The translations under genes were made by a program, and so were the position numbers. A DNA stretch of 64,000 nt from Monomorium pharaonis (Eukaryota; Arthropoda; Insecta; Hymenoptera; Formicidae): NCBI RefSeq assembly GCF_013373865.1, contig NC_050472.1, positions 8,489,276 to 8,553,275 on the forward strand, read 5' to 3'. Every line of letters begins with the position of its first letter. Positions within the stretch are counted from its first letter, which is position 1. Below the pieces are notes generated by a model. That model saw nothing but the letters and a program-made list of their open reading frames with translations, had not been told where the DNA came from and made no database searches. Shown here one piece after another: positions 25,520-39,489 of this stretch.

Positions 25520-25910
25520 TTTTGCCAAGTGGTATCAACCACTTGGTCAGTGGAATAAGTGGTGCCTCTGTGGTTGGTTTAAAAACCAACGTAACGTACA
25601 CACGGAAAGTGTATAATATACCCTTATTACATGGGAATTCAATTATTACGGATGGGCAATCATTCATCGGCACCCCCTCTGACCGAGGCGACGCCTGGAT
25701 TTGCCACGGCGCAGCCGCTGTTATTATTATTTATCCAGTTTATTAATTCCCTAATTCCTTAGCGTGGCGCGGCCGTCCCCGGGCGGACGCGGCGGCGGCG
25801 GACGCGCCGCGGAATAAAGACGGGGCCCTAATGCATCAATGTCATCGCGAGCAACATTGTTCCCCGGCGCAACGACTCGCGCGCCTAACGACGTATTTAT
25901 GACGTCACTT
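25520..25910. promoter_or_regulatory. Candidate regulatory block with NK2-type sites and a CRE
   Basis: Within 25525-25563 there are three CAAGTGG-type sequences: CCAAGTGGT, its inverted partner ACCACTTGG four bases away, and ATAAGTGG 14 bases further. From family knowledge, NK2-class homeodomains bind T(C/T)AAGTGG-like sites. Downstream are several TTAT/ATTA homeodomain-type cores (25714-25765) and a perfect palindromic CRE TGACGTCA (25900-25907). Enhancer activity is an inference from motif content only. Confidence 0.35.
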
Positions 25911-27750
25911 TGCGGCTTAAATAATAACCAGTCGGTGATGGATGGCCGCGGTGCGGTGCGGTGCGGCGCGGTGGCCGCGTAGAAAACCGACATCATTATT
26001 GTGACCGGCGGCGAGGGGGGGGGAGGGGGAGAGGAGGGGGGCAGAGCTCCGACCGCGTGAGGTTTCCACGGCGGATTCCTCGCGGGCGCACAATGCGTCG
26101 CACGGCGAACAGATGCAGCTAATCTCGCCGTATTAGCGAGAGCTCGATCGCGTCGATCTTCTCCTGCCGGTCCTTGTGTCTGTCCTTCGTCCTTCTGGCA
26201 GCCCGCAGGGGCACGCCTCCGATCACCGTGCGTGCGCGATCTGGGGTGTCCTAGATCCAGGGAACCATCTTTCACATATTGGCTAGCGAAACGCTAACAG
26301 CCTTTAAGGTATTTTAGCATTTACTTGCTATTGTTGTGCAAATTAAGCCATAACCGTTCACGTAAAAGTTTCTAAAAATTTTAATTAAATTTATTACTTT
26401 TCATTTTTTTTTAAGTACAAACATTTGTTCTAAGAACTTGAGAGTATGCTCGTAGATTTTTTAGAAATTTTTTACTTCAAATAGAAATAAAAAAGTAGTC
26501 AGAAGCGAGACACCCATGATTGGACCAATAAAATATGTATCTTGTTAAAATAGAGACAGTTGACCTTCACTTTATATTATTCCTCTTTTAATTGATAAAT
26601 TTAATAACTCTGCTTTAACGATCATTACAAACGAGAGAGGTAATCTTCGCATTTTTACAGTCTCTCTAAAGTCCGAATAAATTATGGAACACCTGTTTAC
26701 ATACGCATCATATTCTCATAAACCCTAAACCAACGAAACCCGTACGCGCGACGGAAGAGTACAATCCCTCCGCAGCGCGGACCACTACAAAATATGATGT
26801 ACACTCGTGGAATTCTACTACGGGGCCCTCTGGGCGGGACCCCGGGACAAAGTAGTCGGCCGCAGGTTCATTACGATCTCGACAAATCGTGTATATGTGT
26901 GCCGGGAGAGCACGGAAATTCCCGTATGATTTATAGCGCGTTCTCGGTCAAGGAGAACGGAGTGTCGAGTAATCTGGTCCGCGGCGGATCGACCGAGAGC
27001 GCCACCGACCACGAAGAGATAGAAAGAGGAAACGAGACGTCCCGCGCATTGACTCGCGTGAGGACGAGGGGCGAGAAAGGGGGGGGGGGAGGGGGGAGAG
27101 GAGAGCCCGTTCTCTCTTTCGCCGCATCCTGCCTGTGCGCGTCTTTTCTCGAGACAAACGGACAGGACCGGAAAGTGCGCTGCCACTTTTTCGGTCACGG
27201 CGCGCGGCATAGAAACGAACGGAATCCAAGCACAATGGCCCAAAAGCATCAAATTAGGCGGCGCAGGTCAACTGCATGGGCGTCCCGGTCCCCTCGTCGG
27301 TTCGTGACTTTCGGCCGAACTCGAGCCGGCCCGAAACGACGACGATGACGACGACAGCGGCGGCGGCGGCGGATCTCTATCACGGCGCGGCGCGGGGCCC
27401 AAAAGCCAGGGGTCCTACCCCCGTCCGGATATAGGGTTGCCCTTATAATGCCATAATACAAATAAGCAGTCAGTCAGTCGAAGTCAGTCGCTGCTATACG
27501 CCCCAGCCACGTATTGCCGCGCCGGTCTATTATAGTTCTTGATCTCCGGCCATTATGCGTTCTGCCTTTCTGTGCTCTGTCGTTCCCCCTTCCCCCTCCT
27601 CTCCTCCGCCTCCTTCTCCTCTCCAGCGGACCCCCATGCCTCTCCTGAATCGCGCTGCAAAGTCACTCGCAGCGAGAGCTGTACTACTACTACGGTGTGC
27701 CGTGGTGGCAGTCGTCCCCTGCCTCTTTTCATCCCTCACGTAAATGTACA
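25911..27750. other. Intergenic, no supported gene
   Basis: A CpG island-like stretch (25.9-26.3 kb) with GCGGT repeats and a G-rich run near 26.0 kb, an AT-rich stretch (26.3-26.7 kb), then a CpG-rich stretch (26.8-27.7 kb) where many frames are open on both strands at once. None is recognisable. Confidence 0.5.
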
Positions 27751-27754
27751 TAAA

Positions 27755-28119
27755 TATACAGGGTGTTCTATACATCCCTTTGATACATTGTACTCGAATG
27801 ATGTGATCTCCCGGACGAATTTGTAGGTCTTTGAAGAAAAGATTTTGTTTAAAGAGACCGTATTATACCGTTTGAAATTTTTGGCTATATGTCTTTGTAT
27901 AAGTCTTAAATTAATGTTCTGTCGATAGTTTCGTGCAACTGATTCTACTGATTCTATTCTTGTGCAATTAATTCTGTCTTTATTAATTTCTCCACAACTC
28001 GGTCGTTGAGCATTTAAAAGTTTTATTAGCATCTCGCCGTTCTGAGGAAGATCTAGACGCGGCCGAACATCCTCTCTGCCCTCACAATTCAGCACGGAAT
28101 AAGTGGAGCACCCTGTATA
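27755..28119. mobile_element. MITE with TATACAGGGTG terminal inverted repeats
   Basis: The left end is TATACAGGGTGTTC and the right end is CACCCTGTATA, a perfect 11-bp terminal inverted repeat around 365 bp of sequence. The minus-strand frame crossing it (27736-28260) resembles no transposase I know. ACAGGGTG-type ends are common among short insect DNA transposons. The autonomous superfamily cannot be named from the ends alone. Confidence 0.65.
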
Positions 28120-29636
28120 AGCGAGCGCTACACGCACACAGCGAGTTCCTCTTTGTGTGAACGGCCTCTGCAGAATCCCTTCGCTGTGCTTTCGGATCAT
28201 CGTCGGTGGTTTCGCATTGATGTCCCTGCTCGAGAGCATCACGAGCAGAAACTGCGACATGTTTAAAGGCCCCCGGTTGTTTCTTCAACATCCCGGTTCT
28301 CACGTTGTTCTTTGTAATAGCGATCCAGAGAGAGAGATTGCCCTGAGCTGGGTATCATTGGGGGATTATTAGCTTTCCCTTTATCTCATCAAATTTCCTG
28401 GCATTTAGAGCGCTTGCATTATTTGCGCACAGATAATTACATTGTCTAGCGATGTGTGTTATATACTCACAGTTATATGACGGTTATATTGTTAAGTAGG
28501 AAATTATAATTAACAGTTATATAATTTTTAGTGTTTGCTGGGATAAGTAGTCATTCTTTTACATAAATGACACACAGGTAACGAAACTAACGAAATTAAA
28601 TATTAAAAGTTGCAAAGATTTGAAAAAAAAATTAGTATAACGTAACAGATACTTATTAATTTTAATTGGTTTTTACAAGCTGGCCTTATGTAGTGACACT
28701 CGCTAGTTTTGTAAGTTGCTACTTGTAACCCTTAATCGAGACAGCACGACAATGTGACCTACAGAGTGGCGCGGTTGTTGACGGTAATTAGCGTGCTGCG
28801 AAGTTTTCGCAGATCGGAAATCGAAGCTCGCGGCTGTTTAGCTCGCACACTTTGCTCGCGCGGATAAAATTAAATGAAAATTCATGCTTTAAAGTTTATA
28901 ATGGAATCTACCTTTTCGCCTTTTTTAACGAGAAACTTTACAAGCCGCGGCTGCTCGACACGGTAATGCCGGCGGAAACTTATTTAAAACTCCCTGTGTT
29001 TCGATATATACGTTCTCCCCCTGTAATACCCTCAAGTACACGCGTGACACGGCGTTAACTTGGGTCTCATTTTTTACGTAATATCTTGTACGGAGTGTTC
29101 TGGATATTCGCACATTTCTTCCGATTACAGATTCCTCGGTAAATTCGAGCCGGACTTTTTTTTACAGCGAAAATTGAAACAGGTGTTTCGCTATGCGTTT
29201 AATTTTTATCCTCTCTTTTTTTATCTTTTAATCCTTAAATTGAAAATTACATATTACGCAATAAAAAATGTTTTGAAAATTAACTAAGCATTCTAATGAA
29301 ATATTTTTATGTTGTAATATATTTAGATATGGTAACGATTAATTTAATAACGATTATTTAAACATTTCTTAAGAATAGACGATCGCATTTATTTTGCAAG
29401 AGAAATGAGACAAGACGTTCCGTCGACGATCTTTCATCACGCAATTCATGGCGCAAAACCTCCAATTTCCGCGATACATTAGCCTCACGGCGTAAAATGC
29501 ATCCACTTACGCAGGAGACGCACCCCTTTCCCATCCTTTCGCCGTGACAGACAGGGATGGAGATGGGGTAGGCAGAGATCTATCGGAGAATTAGTGAGAT
29601 CTACAAGTTGCACCCCCGCGAGTGAGACAGATAAAT

Positions 29637-29677
<41 letters not shown>

Positions 29678-30121
29678 TGTTACGTGGGGGCGGACTTAGA
29701 CTACCGGGCTCCGAGTGCGGATTTTCCCCCATCTTCGCCCCGGTTTCACGGACGGCTCTCCTCGTCCGCTCCCCCGCCGAGAACCCTGCCTCTTGCCACT
29801 CAACCCCCCGATACCCTTGTTTCGCTCTCGCCGATTTAATCCGGGATTCAGCACTCAATTTGGTGCGTTACACGGCGGTTTGTATGCCCCGACTCGCCTT
29901 ACCCGCCACATCCGCTACACACACCCTCTCTCATCCTCCTCTCTCTTTCTCCGTGCCACCCTCCCGCACGTATTACCTATCTACCCTCCGCACACACGTA
30001 CACGGTAACCCGCCCATATCCCGGATCGCCTCGTCTCTTGTTGCCACCCCGCTCGCCCTCTTTCTCTCGCGAATGGAGACCGTTGTATGCCGCTTATCCT
30101 CTTTTACTCTTCGTCCTTTCT

Positions 30122-30181
<60 letters not shown>

Positions 30182-31923
30182 TCTTCTCATCCTCTATTCT
30201 CGATTTTCTCTTCGCTCTGTTTCCTTTCTCTCTCTCCTTCTCTCTCTTTATCCTACATCAGCGTCTCTTTGTCCTTCTCTTTTCCCCTTAGTCGCCTCTC
30301 TATCCCCGAGAGCAGCCACCCCCGCTTCAAGCTCTTCTCTCATCCCTCTCACGCTGTCCCGAGAGGGAACACTTGCCGACGCTCCTGATGTTTCCACTGT
30401 CCGTCTCCCCCCTTCCGCTCTCTGCCGCCACCGACGCAAACGGCGTCGTCACCACCACCGACGTCGCTCTCCCATCCCCCTCTTCAGCGACGCTACTTGG
30501 ATCCGACCTACGTTTTTCATCTCCCCCCCTCTCCTCCCCTCTCTTCAAGTGAGAACGCAAGCGAAGGCGTCGTCGTCGTCGTCGTCGTCGTCCCCTCGTT
30601 CGCATTTAAATTAGATTAGATAAGTTAATCAATGCGGTATTCAAAGTAAAACCCGGGATTTCGTGTCGGCCGGCATGAGCGAACTGGCGAATCGAGAGAA
30701 GAGGGAAGTAGGAATTATTGGCAGATAGAAGCGCGATCGTTCGATCTCGCGTGGGGTCCGGATGAAGGAAGGAGACGGAAGGGCTAACGGGAGGTTGGGC
30801 GGTCGGGTGCACGCTTTTACTTTTCCACGTATCGAACGGGGGAGGGGGAATCCCGCCCGGCATATATTCGTCACGCTCGCTTATCGAAGTTTATAGCGAG
30901 CGATCGAGTCTCGTCGCGACGACGATGGCGATCACAATTCGCCGAGCCGAACTCGTCCTTCCGAGGATCATCCGTTGGACACCAAGGATACCTCGAGGTA
31001 CCGTCAGTCACTGTCAAGGTCGTAATTTTGGAGGGTGTTGCGATTGTTCGAGAGATTTCATCGGTCGCGCATAATTAAGATGAAAAAATAATGCGCGCTA
31101 CGATTATTCGGCGTACAAGTCGGTAAAGTCTCCATTATTTGTTGGTTTTCTCTCGTCCCATAATATGTGTATAATTCACGCACGTGAATTGCAATCAAAT
31201 AAATTTAATAAATCTATCGATTTCAGTTCTTAATTGTTAGAGCGCGAGATGGTAAAAAATTCCGATTATTCTGCTAATATCGGGCATTTATAAGAATTCA
31301 GACGCGTGAAAGTGGAGACTTACAGCGGGGAAGGTTGGAATACGTTCGGAATTTTTGATAAAGCTGGAAAGAAATCCAGATTCATTTGGCCGGCTGCCCT
31401 AACGTGACGCCCCTTTTAATCACCAAGAAATGTCTACTAAAAGCACTGGAGGCCACTCGAAAACATCGGGACGACCCGCAACTTTAATCTTTCCCCGCCG
31501 TTAGTGCTCTACCAGTGTCTGGATGTTCGTTCCGTTTAAAAGTCATATTTGTTTCATAAAGGGAACGCGCCACGGGTGAAAACCGCACGCCGCCACCCCG
31601 ATTTACGCATACATTTTCCGAGAGACGAGGGCGAGACTCCCCTGAATTTCTTACACGTGTGTGTTTGTCGCGGACTTATGAAGAATAATGCGAGTTACTA
31701 CTCTACCGTCAATCTTGCATTGCGACTAATCTGCGAACTTAAGATTGATAAAGATAATAGCCTCTGGTCCAATTTGATAAAATAGTCTGTTAAAAACAGT
31801 TTCAAATTGGTCAACTTGTTAATTAAATTTTTTTCAGTCTTGCTGCAATTTACATAAAATGATATTATTCAAGGGAAACACGACTACTCTTTTTATTTAA
31901 TTACAACTATTTTAGATATAACC

Positions 31924-31960
<37 letters not shown>

Positions 31961-34900
31961 ATCTCTTCTTTAATTATAAAGTTTATAAGCGAGTCCATGA
32001 TTTGATTGTAGAATCGTGTCCTTCAGTTTTATCTAACTTGCAATGCGGCTTTAAACGTAGTATCCGTTTGATTAAACCACAATTTAAAGTTTCTTCTACA
32101 AAAGACGTACCTCATTATATTGTAATTTTTAATTAAAGATAACATTATCATTACATCTTATTATCAATGTTCAAAATAATGTTTTTGAAATCACATTTCT
32201 ATGGCGGCAAAATATTGAAAAATAATCCTTTATCCTGCTTAAAAATATTCTTTGTTTTATAATAATCTTTCTAAATTAAATTTATTGACGCGTTATCGAC
32301 GCGAATATATTATTAAAAAAATATTTTTATATTTACATTTACATGAAATCACACGTATTTCTATAAGCTCTAGCGTGCTCTCCGAAATGCATTGCTCGCG
32401 GCGTGACACGCGTAAAGATGCAATTATCAACGGAGGATATCCGCTAATTTCCGAAATCAATTCTATTGTCAAATGGCGGACACGGCTGGAATCCGTGCGG
32501 GGCGCACGTGCTCGCGTCAGATCGCGTCTGCCTCTGAGAAATACCGATGGCAGATTGCGTGAAGTTTATCCATTGCGGTGGAAGACAAATCGACGCAGGA
32601 GGAAAGGACCCTCTTAGGTACATCGGTGGCTGACAAACTGACCAAAGCCATCCTCCCACGACCCTCTCGGCCGCCACATTATCGGAAGCCTGTGGACAGC
32701 GGGACCATTTATACTGTTAAAAGTCCGACGAGAGAGAGAGAGAGAGAGAGAGTATAGGGCAAAGAGGAAGGGTAGGGGGAGAAACGAGACCGGAAGACAA
32801 AGAGGGAACCAAAACGGGATGAAATCGTTCTCCATTTGGAGGCAATGCGAATGCAGTTTATCGCGCGCTCGCCCAATGGCCGACTTCCAAATCACCAGTA
32901 GCAATATTATCCATCGTGCGCTCCAACGATATTTATTTTAACCGGTTAAAAACTTAACTGGGCTCCCCGGGCGCATTAAAACTTCCTCGTTTCTCTCTTC
33001 CTCTTTCGTTTCTTTTACTTCACTATATCTGCAAGAAAAATTATTTTTATTTTACGCGCTTTAACGCACGCGACATGTCATACAACACATTGTAAAAATA
33101 TTTTGCAACATTGTAATTTTGCAAAAACGTTGCGAAATATGTAAATGCAGCACGGTAAAATATCCGCTTTTAGAAATATTGCAATACAATATTACTACAA
33201 TATTACGATGCACATTTAATGATACTCTATAATGTCAAAATAATTTAGGTGTTTTTAACTTGAACAATTTGTGGGATACATATTCTGAAAATTTTTTTAA
33301 TGGTCATATAAATTAATCTGCAGTACACACGCACTATATAATAACATATTATTATAACATGCATTATGTATAATATGTACTATAATACATTATTAATTCA
33401 AAAGTATGGAAAATGGCATCGTCTATTCATTGCTTGTAGTAGAAAAATCCATGGTATCAAGTATCAATGAAGCCGCACCTCTCGCGTACCGTTTAAACAA
33501 TTGACGCAAATAATCATGTGGACACAGAGTCAGGCCCAAAATCCGTAAAATAACTTAACAAGACCGTAAGTGTCACGGGCGATTCGTTCGAGATAATCAG
33601 CGAGCAGAATGTGTATCCCAGCCAGTCCGCTTTAACCCGGCGGCAATATGGCTGAACGAAATGGAGTGGAATGCCTGCCTGGGTGCCGGATGGAGTGAGT
33701 ACGGTCGGCGTAGTAGTTGGTGGGCTATAATAACGTATAAAGTAATTAAGGACATCGGGCGGCAGCGGCGGTGGCGGCGGAGGACGACAGCAGAGGACGA
33801 CGAGGATCCAAGGGACAGGAGGAGGGCAGCTAGGCAGGCAGGAAGGCAGGCGGGCAGGAAAACGGACAGGTTAGGGAATGCGACATTTACATAGTAATTA
33901 AATCGCGGGAGCAAGTGGGACCGTTGGGGGAGATACCGGTGCTCGAGCAATTACAGACGCATTAGATTGCGGTAAGCACTTGTTTATGGCCCGCCCTGCC
34001 TCTCCGCTCTCTTCGCTCTCCGCACTCGATTCTGTTCGGCCGTCCTATTGTCTAAAGCTGCTCTCTCTCTCTCTCTCTCTCTCTCCCCCTTCCTCTCCTC
34101 CTCTACCTTTCTCTTCTCTCGCTTTTTTTTAAGCTACCCGCCAGCGCGATGCACTAGTTTTGCACTTTATAGCGGAAAACGCGTCCTGTTTCTTTTTCAC
34201 ATTCTAAACCGAGCGTGGATTTTCAGGAGGTGGAAAGGAGCACCCATCAAAATGGATATGTAATTGGACATTGTAAAATTAAGGGTCGTTGATTTACAAA
34301 ATACGAAATGCGAAAATGAAATAATTAATGTTTTACTTCGCGGAAACGACCGTTTTACAAATTTATTGATCTTGTGTTACAGTTCGGATAACAATTTTTA
34401 ACCGTTACTTTTTACCTTTCACCTGTCTTTTTACCTTTTTAGATATCGGCCATTGCTATTTTATATCTTCTAATAATTCTAATACCATCAATAGCACATT
34501 ATGCAAATGAATATCCAGAAAGAAGTGATTAATATAATTTTTACATTATAATAACATTTATCGCTGCAATGTTCTTCAAATAACATTCCTTATTTTATGG
34601 AAAATAATGATAAGTAATGACATCTTTTTTTTTTATAAATCGCAACAATCTTCAAATTAGATCAAGAAGCGCTTTATTCGTTATCTATCTTTATTCTTTT
34701 CTAACGTTTCATTAGTCGTCGCGTTTGGACGATTTTACTCTCGACAGTCTGGCGAGAGTAAATACTGATGCATACTGATACCTACTGATGTACGCACGTG
34801 TTAATTCACCGTCCCATGATGGCCGACGCGGTCACTCGCTCTATCCCCTAAACTAAACGCACCCACTCGGATGCTAGCTTATGCTCTCCTTAATCCTGTG

Positions 34901-37320
34901 TCCTCGGATCAAATCATTTGATCCTGGTTTGGTCACGGACCCCTTCCCTCCCCCCTCCCCGTGCCGTTTAAGATTCAGACTTCGCCGCGGAATCAAATTC
35001 GGTTTCAGATCCCGGCTTACTTCGAGTACGAATATCATTTGAATCCGAAAGTATCATTCAGAAACTGATATGCTGGGACAATAGAGTTTGACGAGAATGG
35101 GAATAATCTTTCGTAAATCTTTGTAAAAGGATTGATTAAATGTACAGATAATAATGAAAGTAAATAATTGTAATAATCTCTAATGGGAAATAATTTTAGT
35201 TATTATTGTCTGAGGACATGAATTGAATTTCATAAAAGGGAATTATTATTATTGTGAAAATTATGTAAAGTATAGCAAACAGAACAAAATGTTGACAATT
35301 TCTTTATAATGAGAATAATTTTTCATAAATGTGTCTCTTGTCATTCTACCTCAAGCCTTCAATTAGTCTTCCCTCTCGATTCACGGAATTGTTCTCTCTC
35401 CCACCCCCGAGTGTTGGCGCTGTCGATATACGGACGTGAAGCGGCGCTTAATATAAAAGCACGTCGGGCAATCCCCGAATTATTAATTATAATGAACAAC
35501 AATCGAGCGACGCCAGGCCGCGGCCGGCGGGCCGCATTTATCTTAATGACGTCACGGCATGATGCACGAGCGGTTGAAATGTTAAGTAACGATATTAATA
35601 AATAGTGGAGTCCATGCGTGCATTGCGCGCGGCGCAATTGGGGGGCCGCGGGGGTGCAACCCCTCGCAGCCGCGAATCCGGGGGCGGCGGGACCGCGCAC
35701 TCACGCACGCACGCACGCGCGCGCGTATGCTCGTATGAGTGCACCCCGGCCGAGAGGGAGGGTGCCGTGAATTATGAGCGCTCTGTGATATCGATGCATC
35801 AATTTGACTAAACGAAGGATTAATTTAATAACAAGTCAGCGGATGAGTCGTCGGATGATGTATAGAAGGGGGGATGGAAGAGACTTGTGTTTCGAGAGGG
35901 GACAGGGGATATATGGACCCACGACGTGTTCTTTGTACCGCCCACTTATGGTGTTGCTTAATACTCTGTAAACACGATGGAGCAGAGAGAGAGAGAGGGG
36001 GGGGAGGGAGAAGCGAGTGCCTCATATGACGAGGCTCCTTCACTGCAATGAGATTTTTGATATTCTATTCAAGATCTGTGATCTAATGTCATAATACAGA
36101 ATACAAAGTTAATCAAATGTGTTGTTTTAATATAAACAGATTCGAAGTATCCCAGCAAAAACTGGTTATATAACATAGTACATATATGATGTGATACGTG
36201 TACGTAGATGTTGCATGATGTTACATCTACGTTATATTGGGTGTTAAATTTGGATGTTTATTTGGATGTTAAAATAAAAATATGAATGACTAGTGATGAA
36301 AGAAACAATAAGAGATCTCGAGATTTTGATATAACAGTATCCTCTGTAACTTGGAAATAAATGATTAATATGTAATCTATATCTATATACAGAATATCTT
36401 AAATTTGTTTAAAAAATTTTAGATACTTTGACGACTTTGGGAAACGATAAACTCGCTCCTAATATATTGTTTTATTCGATTGGGACAGTTTATTATTTAT
36501 TACTTACATAAACGTTTTTCTTTTTTTTTTAAGTAACAACATGGATTGATTTTATGTTTACATAATTTACGGTTTTACATGCGTATCTGAGATTTTTTTT
36601 CAAAGCTAAGGAATGTACTTTTATTTTTTTATGAGGGCAAAAAAATATGTTCATCGAAGCAGACAGGATATGGGACGATAGTGCGCAATGAAAAACTCAC
36701 AGAGCTCTTCTTCTCTAATAATAATACAAGGCATCGAGCGCTCGTGCAATCCACTTTGAAACGCTTCGCCAATACGCGGAACAGCGGGTGGCACAGAAGT
36801 AGCGACAGCAGCAGCGGCAGCGGAACGAGAGGAGGGTTGGAAATCACTTTCATCGCGACGTAATGTTACTAAGCGACAACTTCTCTCGCACCCTCTATCT
36901 GTCATGCCAATTAACCAGCCCTCTCTCTAGCCGTCGTCTCTTACGGACCTCTGTTTCTCTCTCTGTTTCTCTCTCTCTCTCTCTCTCTCTTGTTCTCTCT
37001 CTCTCTCGTTCTCTTTCTCTCTCTCTCTCCTTCTCTTTGGGACGAGCTATCGGCCGGGATTTATGCGACCCTTCAGAGCAATATATTTTTCACGATTACG
37101 ATACTTCTCGGGTCAATGGATTATGTGATATTCCGAGTACAGGGCGCATCTCAAGGTGCAGCGGGTGAAACTTTTAATGAAGGGCATTAGTCGTCGGGAT
37201 CCGTTCAAAATGGTGCAAAACTTGCGAGTGAGAAGTACGGGTAAGAGATGCCTTTTGCATTAAAATGGAAATATGAGACATACAGTTGTGCAAGTGTGTT
37301 AAATCTCGTCCTGCTTGGAA
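28120..37320. other. Intergenic, no supported gene; many CT/GA tracts
   Basis: GC-mixed DNA with (GA)/(CT) microsatellites at about 29637-29676, 30122-30177, 31925-31960, 32731-32752, 34061-34086, 35981-35996 and 36956-37030. GTC repeats lie near 30569-30592 and GGCA repeats near 33830-33860. Long Ser/Leu-rich frames at 29.7-30.6 kb come from CT repeats. No exon is supported. Confidence 0.5.
35410..35605. promoter_or_regulatory. Candidate regulatory block with CRE and homeodomain-type cores
   Basis: A compact block with TTATTAATTATAAT (35480-35493), a TTTAT core and a second perfect TGACGTCA (35547-35554). Several frames are open across it on both strands, which shows few A/T-rich stops but no coding identity. 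It is similar in motif content to the 25.5-25.9 kb block. Called only as a candidate for conservation testing. Confidence 0.3.
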
Positions 37321-37323
37321 ACA

Positions 37324-37920
37324 CACTGACAAAAATTTGTATTCTTAACTTAAGGATTTTCCTCTTATTTTTATAGTAATGCCCTTTTTAAAAAATAAAC
37401 GCTGAAAAGATTTTCTCAATTTCAGAAGTAATTTTTCTAAAAAATGAATCAATAAAGCAGATATTGTCAATTTCTATAAAAATTTATATGTAAGATGAAA
37501 TTTTATAGGATTTGTTTTGTATATAATTATACATGTGTATAGGATTTATTTTCCACAAATATATATTTAAAAAAATGTAATTTTAAAAAATTAAAACACG
37601 CACTGTTTTCCACTGATGAAGCTAAAATATGAAAAGATAATTAATAAAAACTTATAAATCTTTTTTTAAAACATGCATATGTTGTCTGAGATGATTAGGT
37701 TGTCTTTTCTTTACTTTTATTACCTCTCAATTATTATTTAAATATTGCGATATTTTAACTTTTAAGCGACAAACGCTACACTGACTATGTTAAATTATAA
37801 CGATATAATTATTGCAAACACTAAATGAAATATGATTTGTATAGAATATTTGTTAAAAAGAATATATTCTTAATTGCAAAAAATATTTTTAAACAGAGAA
37901 AGAGAAATATTCTCATCTGT
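37324..37920. mobile_element. Diverged DNA-element copy related to 41622-42226
   Basis: It starts CACTGACAAAAATTTGTATT. The interior around 37640-37860 aligns by eye with 41930-42140: shared order of AAAACATnnATGTTGT, GA(A/G)ATGATTA, ATTTAAATATT, TTTTAAGC and CTACACTG(A/G)(A/C)TATGTTAAA. The right end is degraded. No coding frame. Confidence 0.5.
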
Positions 37921-37929
37921 TAAGTATAC

Positions 37930-39488
37930 ATGTATATGTTAAGAAGATTTGTATTTACAATTAGTCTACTTATTTCGTGAATTTTTTCGGATTTTGGAAT
38001 TGTCCCAACTTTCAGAAATTGTTGTAGACAAACATCTATTTTTAGATTATTACTCAAGTGGTATCTAGAACCAACGTCGCGAATCGTGTCATAAGAATAA
38101 ATTCTCCCCGAGTGAATCTCCTTATGCGTGAGTGGCCTTTAGGTATATCATACTCTGCGATTCCAGGAGGAATGCAACACCACCAAGAACAATATCAAGG
38201 GTGTGGAATGACGGATTAATCGTCCAAGAATCAGCAATCTCGTCGTAACCGCCATAAGGCGCGGGATAAAGCACACTTTTGCGCCCCGACGATGACGCAG
38301 GAAAAAAAGATACAGGAAGCCATGATAGCAAAGATAAAGGAGCGAAGGGGGATAAGAATGAGTGCCAAGAGTGAACGGACGGGTAGGGGGGGGGGCGGGG
38401 GAAGAAAGGGAGAAAACGAGAGCGAGTCGGCGGCGTAAAAAGGCAGGAGATCGTAAAGTAAGTCCATGGCGTGGATGGCCACCTCGGGCTCTCCTAATGG
38501 ACAATAACCGCGATATATCGCCTCATCCCGGAGGAGCCCTCCCCGGCAACTGAATGACTACTTCCGTTTCTACATCGCGACTTTAAACGCAACATGAATG
38601 CGCCGCGGCGGCTCTTGTGCGTTATGCACTACTTTGTCGACAGAATTGCGTCACAGAATCGCGGACAGCATGATGGATGCACCTGTGAAGATCAGGGGGA
38701 TCAACGGAAATTCATTAAAAAGTTTAATCTGTAACGTTATGAAATCTTACTTTTCGATATTGAGATTTATAATTTGAAAAGTTTAATAAACATGTTTTAC
38801 TAATTTTTTCTCTATTTTTTGTTGTATATTTCATCATTTATTGTTCAGATTATAATCTGATGAACCAAATAAATCTTGAACTCGGTTAATTTTAATCAAG
38901 ATTTAAATATGAAATATTTACTTTTCCGTTTAATATTACATGTTTTGTTATATTTTCGTTTCTTTTAAACTTCATTTTATTAAGTATACTTCTTATCAAG
39001 AGATAAGCCGTTAATGAAAGCTTCATTTTGCGGACCTCGGCCACCAAACGAAGTCGTGCAGAATCGGGGTGACGCGCGCGCGCTGCGGCTCATGAGCGTC
39101 GGGCGGAAGACGTCGCGACGCTCGCGCGCAATCGCAAACGCAAACGCAAACGCTGACAATGCGATCGTTTGAAATGCAATTAAAGGGCGTCCCTTCAATT
39201 ACGGGGGCGTCGGACACCGGCGCCAGCGTCGAAGCGCATCAATAAAAGATAGACACGGCACACGAGACCGCATCTCGTCGATGCTGTATTAGCAGCGCGC
39301 GTCAAATCGATTAGCGCGATTAATAACAGCAAACTGCGGCGATCTTGGAAAGAGAAGGGGGAAGGGGGACACGTTCTCTTTCATTAAATCCTCTTACAAT
39401 GCGACGTGACCCGTTTCCTCGCCGTTCCATCGTTTTCTCCGTGAGGAATGACATAAAGTATGAATAATGCACGTAACAGAGGTTTAGC
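37930..39488. other. Intergenic, no supported gene
   Basis: A G-rich run at 38385-38403, a CpG-rich stretch at 38.2-38.7 kb, and a tandem AAACGC/CAAACG repeat near 39130-39155. No recognisable exon. Confidence 0.5.
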
Positions 39489-39489
39489 T

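Noticed and set aside
29677..30614. Frames of 175-204 codons rich in Ser, Leu and Pro
   Set aside because: Driven by CT repeats and pyrimidine-rich DNA. Three overlapping frames are open at once.
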